In this document: positions 9,944 through 22,000 of the stretch, piece after piece
How the letters are laid out: the number at the start of each line of letters is the position of its first letter
Position numbering within the stretch: position 1 is the first letter of the stretch
NCBI GenBank assembly: GCA_021613535.1
Contig: CP075492.1
Location: 13,888,001 to 13,952,000 of the forward strand
From: Adineta vaga
Taxonomy: Eukaryota; Rotifera
Direction: 5' to 3'
Length of the DNA stretch: 64,000 nt
Translations under genes and position numbers: made by a program
The notes under the pieces: generated by a model
The model's database searches: none
What the model was told of the DNA's origin: nothing
The model's input: only the letters and a program-made list of their open reading frames with translations

Positions 9944-11476
9944 CTTGTATTGTTCAATTGATGATGAAGATAACATTAGCATCTCAAGGATGTCGCTCAG
10001 AATATCACTGAAGTAAAGTTCTGATGGTGTGAATGCGAGTGAATAAGTATGAATATGGGTAGCTTTTTACATATCAGTCTCACCATCACATACACCCACC
10101 GCCTCAAGATGAATTGTTTCCTTCATGGAATCCATAATTAAAGACGCGTTAAAAGTATATTCTGTTTGAACATCATCGACTATATTTACCAACAAAGCAA
10201 TCAAAATAAGTTTTCTCATATGCATGTTTTTCTCCCATTAGAAATGTGCATCATGATGAACAAATGTATTTCTTCTTTTTGCTATTTACTTGTTCGTGAA
10301 AGAAAAATTCGGAACTTTTCTCAGAACGCCTTTTTGTGCTTTTATCGAATCAAAAGTGGGAAATTTTATAAATCGTTGGTGTAGAAGATTATTAATATTC
10401 TGAAATTTATCGTTATTGTCTAATTATACTGTTTATCAAACGGATGCAATTCTAAATTAAATTTTATTAACGAAGATAAAATACTAGAGATCAGAGTGAT
10501 CTGATAGGAAAAGTATTTATTAGATAATTTACTCCAATAATCACATTTATATCTTGCGCATAGAGCTTAATCACAATATTATCAAATCTGCTTCATAGGT
10601 AGTCATTTTCCGTATATAGAGCTCGATTGATTGAGCATCCAATTCTATAGTACAAAATAGTTCGGCTGGAAACAGCGTATCCATCAAATAAATTACAACA
10701 ATACAATCTACAGATACTGGCAGTCAGTACAAAAGACAATCAGTTATATTTGTAACAGTTCATATTCTCCTTCTCAAAAGAATATGATCATTATTTTTAT
10801 TCATAAGCATCGAAATAGTTTAACTCACAAACACATGAATCTTTCTTAATTAAAATGAATTTATTGAATACAGAGCAATACAAATTATTTTTGTCTTTTC
10901 ATACAGAAGATTTCAACATCACGATGAAATATTGTCAAATATTTGTTTTGTCAATAAGTGGAAATTTTTGTTGCATAGCAGTCGGTAAAATTAACGGTAA
11001 TTTCCAACTTTATTATTGTTTATATAATGAGTACAGCAAAAATAATAAATGTGTTAAGAAATTTTCGTTCGTATTTTGTTAAATATTGAAACAAACAACA
11101 CATTTTTACAGTTATAAATGTGACGAGAATGTATTTCGATTAGCTAAAAGCTTTTCTCTTCAACTGAAAACTGTTGGAAATTATCCACGTTTAGTTACTC
11201 ACCATTATTTCGTAAAGTTTTATAATATATTAAAAAATAAGGTTCACTAGACGTTACATCGAATTTTTCATTCTTGCTCTGTTTTCACAGTATAATGATC
11301 ATACGCTGGACTACTAACTTCATTTTGTGTAGAAAGTTGATCTCCAATTTCAAGTAGGTCACAGGTTATCGATTATGACTGGAATCTCAAAATAGACCAG
11401 AAATTTTTAAGACAGACATGTAATTCCAACTTTGGCTGGGCAAAATTAGGATTCGAAAATAGGTTAGAACTTGAAA
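9944..11476. other. Intergenic region
   Basis: About 1.5 kb of AT-rich sequence with no recognisable gene. The 75-codon frame at 10855-11082 has no features of a real protein. A degenerate hairpin lies at 10021-10110. Confidence 0.55.
10021..10110. repeat. Degenerate GTGTG/CACCC hairpin
   Basis: GTGTGAATGCGAGTG and ATATGGGTAG on the left face CTCACCATCACATACACCCACC on the right. Same G-then-C polarity as the other elements, but more diverged and with a longer spacer. Confidence 0.35.
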
Positions 11477-11530
11477 GAGTGTGGGTGAAGGTGCCGGTAT
11501 CATATTTATATGCACACTCTCACCTGCAAC
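11477..11530. repeat. GAGTGTGGGTG...CACACTCTCACC hairpin
   Basis: The left arm GAGTGTGGGTGAAGGTG and right arm CACACTCTCACC flank about 20 bases of AT-rich spacer. The right half and following sequence recur at 6341-6380, which marks the left boundary of the duplicated segment. Confidence 0.6.
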
Positions 11531-11920
11531 CTCAATACGGTCAGTAGTGATTTATGTTTCTGTATTCCAACTTGTTGGAAAAAAATGTGTTCTTTTGATA
11601 TATTGATAGACATACTAGTCATACCTTGATGAGTCAACTTGAATTTAATTTGAATTTTTCTACTCGGGAAAAAATAATCTTCGATCCTATTTGCTTGTCT
11701 GTCAGGGTAGGGAAAGATATGCTACGTGCATAATTTCGAGCGTTATAATAGGTTTTATTTTTCAACACACAGTTAGATCGTTAGAAAAGTAGATAAATAT
11801 GCTCTTATCATAGTTTGACAAACATCATTTTTGTCTCTAAACTGTCTTTGATATTGTTCTTTATCGCACTTTAGTCAAATATACTATTCTATTATTTACG
11901 ACCAAAACCTGTCCAACTTG

Positions 11921-11998
11921 GTAAGGAATCTTTATATATTGATCATGTTACTTAAAAGTAATAGAAATAAAGCTTGCAGAGTTTTTTTTCTATTGTAG
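11921..11998 (+). promoter_or_regulatory. 5' intron or trans-splice acceptor directly before the ATG
   Basis: GTAAGG at 11921 could be a donor. A T-rich tract and TATTGTAG end at 11998, immediately before the ATG at 11999. Upstream sequence has no in-frame ATG, so this is either a 5'-UTR intron or a spliced-leader acceptor. Bdelloids are known to use SL trans-splicing. Confidence 0.5.
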
Positions 11999-14900
11999 AT
12001 GATGAATTCCACATCATTTTCTGATGAGCTTATAAAAGCTTGTAAAACAATATCAACTCTTATTCATTCAAATATGGATAAGATAAAAGAATTAACGAAG
12101 GATGTTGACAATGAACAAGAATCAATCAATGAATCAACTTTGGCAAAGGTTATTAATTCAGAAGAGTTTTGTTTATTCGCACCATCCGATGAAGTCAACG
12201 CATTATTCATACAGACTGCAAAAGACATAGAAAATATCATCCATCAATTAAAGTATATGCCCAATCACGAGGAGATGACATATCATTATCTCTTAGATTT
12301 CCTTTATGATTTTAATTTTATTGACAATTGTTTTACTCAAACATTCACCATGGATGTTCTTTCGACATTTGAACAAAAAGTAACTGTTTTTATTCAATCT
12401 ATAGAGGCTTACAACGGCGCACAGAGTGGTGATATCAATATTGTTAAAACATTTCTTAGTCAGAATCCATCTTATAAAGATCGACCTTTAATATATGGAT
12501 ATACTTTGTTGTACGTAGCAACTATGAATAATCATCTTGATATCGTTAAGTATTTAATTGAAGAAGCTAAATGTTTAATCGATGCTCAAAATCAAGATGA
12601 TGTGTATACAGGGATCGATACAGCTTTGCATGTGGCATGTGTCAAAGAACATGCTGATATAGTTCGTTATCTTCTCAGTCACGGTGCAAATTGTTATTTA
12701 GAAAATAAGACAAAAGAAACACCAGGAATGATTGCTAGAAATTCGTCAGTGCTGTATGATATTTTTCGTGATCATCTCGAGCTTGATTATACTAAACAAT
12801 GTACGAATAGAATTGAGTTACCAACAATGACAATTACAAATGAATTATCATCAAAAAATTATGATTTAAGTTCTGTTACACATAACTGTATTTGGGAATA
12901 TAAACCATTAAATGAACAACATTGGAAATATTTTGATGAAAAGGAATCTGCTAAATTAAATTCAGCACTACGTCATGAAACCAATATAACTATTAAAATA
13001 GATATTCAAGAACAAACATATCCTATGTCAATGATGACATTTCTTATAGAAGATGTTACTCAGAAATCAAAACGAAATGCGAAATGGATTCGATGTCGTG
13101 GATCAAATCTATATAATTTCGATGTTGTATGTCTTTGGCAAATGATGCTTACCATTCATCCTTCTGTCACTGAGCCCTCACATAAAGAAGCGCAATCAAA
13201 ACCAATCGATATACCAGCATTGTTCAATTCCGATCAATTAAAATATCGTCTGAATTCATGGTATAAAGCAGATGAACTCACTAGTAGATCCTTCGATGAA
13301 GCAATTAATCAACGTCTCCGATACCTCACGATTGATACACATCTATTTGGAAAAATTAAAGTCAATTTGGAATTATTTTCTTTCAATAATGAAAATGAAA
13401 CAATTCAAGGATATATTCGATGGATACCAAAATTTGCTTATATTGATCTGAGGACAAAACATATCACACTGGTCGATAATTTTCAAGTATTTGATCTTCA
13501 GAAGAACCCACCGATACCTTTACTTAGTAAAGTACTTCGAAACTTTGCGTCGATACCCGACGAAAATACTGATTCAAATGAAACGAACAATGAAACTCTC
13601 GCTGATAATGATCCTATGTGTGATGTTCCAGATCGTTACATTGATAATGTTACAGAAGATGGAGATGACGAGATTGACGATAGATCAACATCAATTACAT
13701 TACCTACAATAGATATCGAACAGAACGATGAAGCTGGTGAAGAAACGACTTTCGACGAAGAAAACTCAAATGATTCATCTGTACTAGAAAATCTTCAAAA
13801 CAGTATTCGACAAAACAATGTTCAGTTGGATCGTGAGCGTGCTGTGATAAATCAACTTCAGCAAAGCATTGATCGAGAGCAGGTTCTTTTAAAAGATCTT
13901 GAAAAGAAGAAAAAAGATATTGATCAAAAAGAATCATTAATTCGACAGTTATGTGATAATTTATCAAATCCACTAGTATCAGAAGAACTCCTAGAACTAC
14001 AAAAAGAATATGCCAAGCAAGAGAATATTTTGAATTTCAAAAAAGAAGAAATTAATCAAATTAAACAACGTTATCAGAAACTTGAAGAGAATCTTACAAA
14101 TGCACAGAATAGACTTCGACAATTTGAGAATTGTCGTGAAGCTGAAATTAAAGCTGAAAAAGATTTGATCAAGATGACATACAACATTCCTGGTACTGAA
14201 TATCTTCAATTACAATCAACGATGGTTGAAATTCATTTGAAAACATTATGTTTTCCAGCTAAATCAGCGATACATGTAAACAATATTCGAATTCATTCAG
14301 AAATCCATGAAACAATCGATCATTACCGTATCTGGACTTTAGAAGCTTATCCTATTCATCATAAATTTATGAATGGTATTTGTTTTCGAATTGAACAATT
14401 TATTAAACAAATAGTAAAAGAAAAGAATTCTTATCGATATAAACTAATCTCCAATATTCGTTCATTTATGCAGAGAATTCCGAATGTTAAATTGCAATGT
14501 AGTACAAAGAATTGGAAACTATTTTTAGAAAGCTTTCAAACTTTAATCAATACAACTCGAGACGCATCTTGTCAACAATTTCATGCTTTCATAGGCAAAA
14601 TTGCGAAAACTTTTCTTAATGATATGGTTCAAAATGACCCCAGTTGGCGGAAGAAATTGTCAACAGAAACGAATAAATATCTAGTAGACCATGATTTTAT
14701 GAAATCAATCGAAGACTTAAAACTCAAAGCTTTTCAGGAATTTATTAAAAAAATTAAAGAAAGAGTTACACACAACAATAAATATGTAAAAAATTCTATC
14801 GATATTCTAGGTTATATTTCTTGATTATTAAACAAAGATAACGTTCCTTTTTCTTAATTGTAGACGAACATTTACATCGGTTACAAAATGTACTGGAATA

Positions 14901-17900
14901 TGAAAAATTCTACTCTGGTCACCAACCTCATCATTTTATGGCATTATCGTCTTTAATTCATCGAATTCATCTTATCTTCCAATGTTTTCAATTAAAATTA
15001 CCTTTATTTGAATCATCTGTCGGATTATTACAGAAAATACGTGAAAACATAGTGGTTGCCATTTCTACTGCTACGGGATCAGGTAAATCAACTCTTGTTC
15101 CACCGTTACTTATCGCTGATGGTTTTGATAAAATATTTATTACACAACCACGCCGATTACCATGTACTTTGTTATCCAAACGAGTCAATTCTAGTATGGA
15201 TAGCAATGATTTAAGTGGCTGGGCCGTCGCTGGTGCTCGTTCGAAGAACGTTGCACGTGCGCCTATTCTCTATTTAACTGATGGATTACTTAAAGAATAC
15301 ATTCTATATCGCGAACGCTTTCTGATCAATCAAGCAAAGATAAGCAGATCTGGACTTGTATTTTTTATTGATGAAGTTCACGAACGGTCAATTAATATCG
15401 ATCTTTGTCTTGCATTAATAGCTCGATTTCTTGAAAAGAATCCGTCTATTTATGCAAAAGTGAGAGTAATCATTTCTTCAGCCACCCTCGATCCATCCAT
15501 TGGGCGAATCTTTCGTCCATTCGGATTGAACGAAATGAATTTAAAAATATCCATTCTTCATCCGGTTACTGTCAAACCGGTTTGTACAGAAAATATTATT
15601 GAATTAATTGGTCGATTGAATGAACAGCTCGAATCAGATGATCAAATACTTTGTTTCGTTAAATCAACATTGGAAGTAACAGAACTCATCAGATTATTGA
15701 AGGTAGTGAAGAACTTATCAGCTTTCCCGTTAATTCAATCGCAATCATCGAATGAACAACAGAAACTTATTGAAACAAAACACATATTCTTTTCAACAAC
15801 TGTTGCAGAAACATCTTTGACTTTTCGATCACTGAAGTTTGTGATTGATACTGGTCTTATTCATATGCCTATTTATGATCCATCAAATGATACAACTGAA
15901 CTGCAAGAACTGAATGCAGCTGAATCAACAATTAGACAACGACGCGGACGACTTGGGCGAACACGATCCGGTGAATATTATCCATTGTATGTGTTCAATC
16001 CTTCCGAAAAGAAATTCCCTATTCCACAAATATGTCAAACAGAATTAGTACAAGTCGAGTTTTCTCTTCGTCGATCACCATTAACATGTGGATTAGATCA
16101 TTTGAAAAAATGGTTGCCAAATCCACCTAATAATGAAGCTATTGATGCCGCAAACAGACGTTTACAACAATTTGATATTCTTGATATAAGCAAAAACTTT
16201 ACACCAACTGGTACATCTATTTCAAACTTACCAGATTTTGGTAGTATAGCAATGAGTAAAGCAGTATTGGCAGGTTTAGAAACATATAACTGTGGTCGCG
16301 ATATCATTCGATTAGCTGCTATTCTAAGTGTACTGAATACGTCATCCCCTCTACGACATATTCCTCAGCTTTATACGAAAGCCGAAGGAGATTTTATGAC
16401 ACTACTTAACGTGATGGATGTTATTGAAGCTGAACGACTTACACAACCACCACATCTTTTCGACGTTGATGAAGTTTGTGAAAGAATTGGTTTGAAAAAA
16501 ATAAGTCATCATATCAGACGTGCAGTTATACGGTACAATGCATTCCAAAAATTTTTTTCTCAACCATCACAATATCAAGCTGCATCTCAGTCGTCTACAA
16601 AGGGTAACTGGGCACCAATCGCTCGTGCGCTTCTAGCCGGTTACTCCGATAATGTCTATCTATCATACGCAGAAATTCAAGGTAAGAAACATCGTTTTAT
16701 TCGTTATACCGTTTCCAATAGTTCATCAAAAAAACAAACTGCTGTTCTTGATAAAGCATCTAAACTTTCACGTCCGCTTGGTGCTCAAACTGTTGCATTA
16801 GTGATTGCTCGTGATATCTTTGTGTCGAAAGATGTACGTGATCGATCAGTTATTTCATTTCTTGGAGAGATTCAACCAGAATGGCTTGATCAAGCTCTTG
16901 TACGTGAAATTGAATTAACAAATGAAGAAATAAAAAACTACAATGAAGAAATCAAGATTAGTCCAGGGTTTCACAGTGTTCTTGGTAATGCTAATTCGAA
17001 TTTACAGGGTGAAAAATTAGTCTTATCTGGACAGGCTAATCATGTACTTGCAACAGAATTACATATTAGAAAGACACTTGTCGTTAAGCATACAACATTA
17101 CTTATAGAGAAAAATGAAACTGATACATCATTAAAACAAAATGTCAAAGATCTTATTGAGTCATTACATATTTTTGATCCAATGAAATGGCGTTGGAAAG
17201 CAGAAAAACAGGTGAAAATAATTTTTCTTACAACCGAAGAGCAAGGTGAAATTATCGTGAAAGCTCGTGATAAAGACTTTAAAAAAGTGCGAAAGGAACT
17301 GAATTCCTTTGTTCGATGGCTTCGGTATTGCAAATCGTTACATTTAGATACTGGTATATATCCTCGTCGGTATATTGATCCTCAAACAAAAAAACCTACA
17401 TCAGATATTGAAAGTCGTATCAAACGCGTGACGGACGACACACTGACTTCAGTTAATCACTGGCAAAGTATTCGAGGTGTAGCAGCCACAAGAGAAACCC
17501 GAATGGAAGTGGTAGCATGGATAGCAATTTGTATTTTTCATTGTAAATTAGAAGGTGGTTTTGTTCGTGACTGGATTGTTGCCAATCAATCAGCGCGACC
17601 TTCTCCATCGATTCTAGTTAAGGAATGGGTACAATTTCAAAATTATATTCCAGCTATTGATAAAGCATTAATTCCATCCGATCTCGATTGTCACTTGCCT
17701 TTAGATCATCCATTTGATATTGATCAATTTCTCGATGAGACTCACAAATATAATATACAAACAGAAGTATATCGACAAGATTGGCGGTATGTCTTACTGT
17801 TTGACCGAGATTATCCTACTGGTCCATTCACAATGGATCTTATTGAACCTCATGTTGCACTTACACAAAATCGGATTGATTTCGATGTAAACAATTTGTA

Positions 17901-18739
17901 CGTGATGCGTGGATTCTGCAATGAATTAGGTCAACGAGTTAATCTTCGTGATCCACCATTTTCTATGGATCTGGAACAAATTGTTGAACAGATCAAAAAG
18001 AGACAGTTTCGTTTATTACGTCCTGTTGGCGATGGTATAGTGGAACAGCGTCTAGAAAAGATGCATACACGTGGTTGGCAAAAAGTTGGCAATGATTTGA
18101 ATTATATTCCACCGCCTCATAAAAATCACAAATTTGTGTTAGATCCACTTCCTCCAACCTATGATCTTTATAAAAAAATAGAAAATGAAATGAAGACAAT
18201 TTCAAACATAACTATCTTGTCTATTGAACAAATTCGTAATCCAACTGTCTATAACACTTATCATACAAAGAAAATATTGATTACTGGTCAATGTTCAAAT
18301 GGAGATCCCAATGAACGTTATTTATTTCACGGTACACATACTGAAAAAGTCGAAAGTATCATGGAAATGGGTTTCGATGAGCGTTATTTCTGTTCCGATG
18401 GTTTGTATGGTAAGTTAAAATGTTTCTATATTTGATACCGTACAACACTTTTCTTAATGTTTGTTTTTGTCTTCAGGTCGTGGAGCTTATTTTGCTGATA
18501 AACCGACGAAATCGCATAAATATACATATCCATCTGCAACAAATCCTGTTCATAAAATGTTTTATAGTCTCGTCACACTTGGACAGATATTTGACAAAGC
18601 AATGTCAGATAGATCTTTGCATTCTGCACCGGAACATCATCATTCTGTGCGTGGTTTAGAAAATCTTGATGAGATTGAATATATTGTCTACAGTAGTGCA
18701 CAAGCTATACCATTTCTGCTCATTACTTACCAAGCATAA
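11999..18739 (+). CDS. Ankyrin-WWE-DEAH helicase-nucleotidyltransferase-like-PARP protein
   Basis: Exons 11999-14810, 14864-18409 and 18477-18739 (introns of 53 and 67 bases, GT-AG, frame kept) give 2206 residues. Order: helical N-terminus; ankyrin repeats about 136-247; WWE-like block about 296-385, expected to bind ADP-ribose; acidic linker; coiled coil about 590-727; DEAH/RHA helicase with GSGKST (about 1010), DEVH (about 1107), SAT, an AETSLTF motif and QRRGRLGR (about 1296), then the usual helicase C-terminal region; a block with GGFVRD (about 1834) and SDLD (about 1876) like a pol-beta-type nucleotidyltransferase; PARP domain with FHGT (about 2092), GRGAYFA (about 2120) and EYIVY (about 2187). 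This keeps the His-Tyr-Glu triad needed for poly-ADP-ribosylation. All enzymatic motifs look active. A role in nucleic-acid sensing, repair or defence is inference. Poly(A) signals at 18926 and 18934. A truncated copy lies at 6331-7298. Confidence 0.85.
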
Positions 18740-18896
18740 TAAACACTCGTTCGTTTTGGCATATTAACGAATGAAAAATTATGCCTGCCGTCAATAACAA
18801 TAACTGTTTCAATGTATTGCAAGCTATTGAAAGATATCAAATTAAACAAGAAAAAATGAGAAAAAATTCGCATTCGCTTCAAGAAATAATTAATAC

Positions 18897-18939
18897 TTTA
18901 TTCTTATGTACTGCTGTCGATAAAGAATAAATGAATAAA
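18897..18939. terminator. Overlapping poly(A) signals of two convergent genes
   Basis: AATAAA on the plus strand at 18926-18931 and 18934-18939 serves the gene ending at 18739. TTTATT at 18897-18902 is AATAAA on the minus strand for the gene ending at 19011. The two transcripts should overlap tail to tail. Confidence 0.55.
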
Positions 18940-19010
18940 CATACATAAAACTCCAAAATTTAAACGTCTTGATATTCTTCGAAGTCATAGATATGCTTCT
19001 AGCAATAGTA

Positions 19011-22000
19011 TTAGTTCATTCCAATGATGATATCGACAGGATTGTTTGCTGAGTTTATATCATACCAATCGATTGTAACCAAATTGAATGTACTTGACGT
19101 ATGATTTGTTAGAAATTCCTGAAGCATCAAATTCGTTTCCGATCCTAATTTTTTTGGCAACATTGTGGATGTATTTTTGTGAAGATTATCAACTATATTG
19201 TCGAAAATATCTATGATCTGTGGTGTCTGTATCCAACTTATATGGTACATAGATTTCATATTTTTCCTAAGCCCTTGACTTTCGAGTTCTATGAGTTCTG
19301 TAAGACTATTGACACCATTTGAAGCGATCTCCCATCTTCCGGAATCTGCAAATCCTCTAGTATTGATAACTGTATCTTCATAATAGTAATCGTCGGTATG
19401 GTCAGTGTTAAGAACGATGACTTTTGGGGTTGTAATTTGCGAATCATTAGTAGTAATGGAGGAAAGAGTGACATCTTTTAAGTTTTGAAATTCATAAGAC
19501 TTGTGTCCAATAGAATTTTCAGGCATATAAAGGTATGGCTTGAGATGATTTTGAATGATTGCTGTCACTCTCGATGGAAGAGTTTTAGGATCGATACCAA
19601 AGTTAGTATGTGAAATCAAAAGAAAAATTAGCTCACCGGATGTAGAATGAGCGTCGAGAAAATTTCTAATTTGCCGAAGTATATCATTCAATTCAGGACC
19701 ACGAAGTGCATGCTGAATGTAGAAGGATCCATCTACATCATAGTAAACTCGGAAGTCAAAGAATCGTATACCATCATCAAGTTGTTGTCGAATGGTTCGA
19801 TTTTGTGAAATAGATATTCGAAGTGTGGTATCAATGATGTAATCTAATAAGGTACGTCCAACATAGATCTTGTCTTTACTAAACGGTAACTGACCATTCG
19901 CAGGTGCAAAATCAGCACTTAGATTCCATAGAAATTTGATATTTCCATAGGTGATCTGAGAGAGTTTTCGTGTTAACCCATAAGATCCAGAATTGTGAGT
20001 TCCAGGAATTTTTAGCTGCGAAAGTGTCTTTGACTGTATCTTCGGAGTTGACATCCAACGACTGTAGTTAGTTTTTGTTTGTTCGGTTTTTCGAGTTGAA
20101 ACATAAGATGATCTAATCGATATCGATTTCTTGCTAAATACATTTCCGCTCAGAGTTGCGTTAATAAGTTTATTGATAGCCATGTTTAATTTGTCGATGA
20201 GGATGTTGTTGTATTTGACATTGAGTGTACTTGCCAAATGATAGGGTGTATCAATGAGTTTAAACCAGGTAGAGAAAAATGTTTGTATAAGACTAACTAA
20301 ATCTTTGTTGATTTTGAAATTTTCAACCGAGAATGCTAACTTGGTTACTATACAAGAAAATCCGTGAATATCACTGATTTTGACTATAGCTTGTGTCAAC
20401 ATAGACATGCCATCGAGAGTTATATTAAAATTTATATTCATGCTATGGTACACTATGGATCCAGAGATTTTGCCACGAAGATTGAGGATCATATTGATGT
20501 ACCATTGTTCATTGTTTTCATGATATTGAGTCGGTGACAGTGCAGCATACTTGCAGCGGATCGATTGTGGAGTAAGATCGAGTTGTTTAATAATTAATTT
20601 TGTATCCTTATTCAGATCTAAGTGAAGTGGATTGGCAGACACGTATGCGACGATAGCTGGTAGATTAGCAGTGATAAAACTATTGATCAAAGGCGGTAGG
20701 ATATCAGGACCTCCGAAGAAGTAAAATGAGTAATCGATTTCTTGATCGAATGGTTTGATAGGAGCAAGTAATACTCCTGTCTGACCTTCTGATCCGAATA
20801 AATTCGCATTGGTAACATAGTTTCCTTGTCCTACATTTACCTTTATCGTATTGGAGCCGTACGAAATATCAAAAAACGACTGAGACGTTTCAGTACCAGT
20901 ACTAATATACGACACGGGACTGGTTCTACTCGCTTCGATGGTTTGACTAGGGAACGTATGTTTCATATTCATATTTGTCGATGTCGTTAATACCAGCGAT
21001 TGTGAGTAATCATTAGTAATGGTCATAGATGCACGTGAGATTTGCATCATTGCCATTTTCATACTTCTTGTTTGCATATAAGTTTCTATATAGAAAAAAA
21101 GATGAATTTACTGATTTGGATTGGTTTTCTTACCTGGTAAACACGAATGACCATAAAACTCGAATTCGGAATAGTGTACTCCACTCTCAATTCCTCTTTT
21201 CGATACAACCAGGACTCGATAACTTCGATAACGTCGAGTGTTATTCAACATTTGAAGAGAACCTGCCTTGCCTCGACCTGGATCAATATCAAGTCCACTT
21301 GATCCATCATATATCAATGTCCAACTTTTACCTATCGTTAAGGAAGAATTATCAGCATTACTTCCTTCAAGTGTTACTCTGACTGGATCTCGATTTGGCT
21401 GATCAGTTGCAGTGGTAAATCGAAATCCAGTGACAATACAAATACCAACATGAAGTGTCACATAAAAGCCTGTATTTAAGCCACTTCTCAGACTACTGAC
21501 ATTAGCTGAATTTGATCCAAAACTTGTATATTTAGTATAAATATTGCGATCGAAGATAGTGGATTCTATTTCATATGATGGCATTTGTCCTTTTTCATGA
21601 CCTATTGAAGTTGAAAAACTATTTCTTCCTGCTCTGGTACTCCGAATCGATGATATACTGCTATTTAGCGTGTCGATATAATGATCTAGAAGGAAAGTAG
21701 AACACAAGTGTAACTATATACTAGTGGTTTGGAACAGATACATACGAATAGGAATGGCACAATCAAAACCGGTCCAACCTGATTTGCATTTACATATACC
21801 AAATTGAAAGTAAGCACTGTCGACACACGTTCCATGTGCAGTATCTGTGCATTGATTATAACAGTATACTGGATTCGATAAATAGCGATCAACGACAGAT
21901 TTAATCAATATAGCTTTTTTAGAAATATACATATCAGCAGGAAAATATTGATTAGTTAAAAGATCGGCAATGCTAGAGATACCAACTTTCGTAATGACAG

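Noticed and set aside
10855-11082. 75-codon plus-strand frame
   Set aside because: AT-driven composition, no domain, no splice partners.
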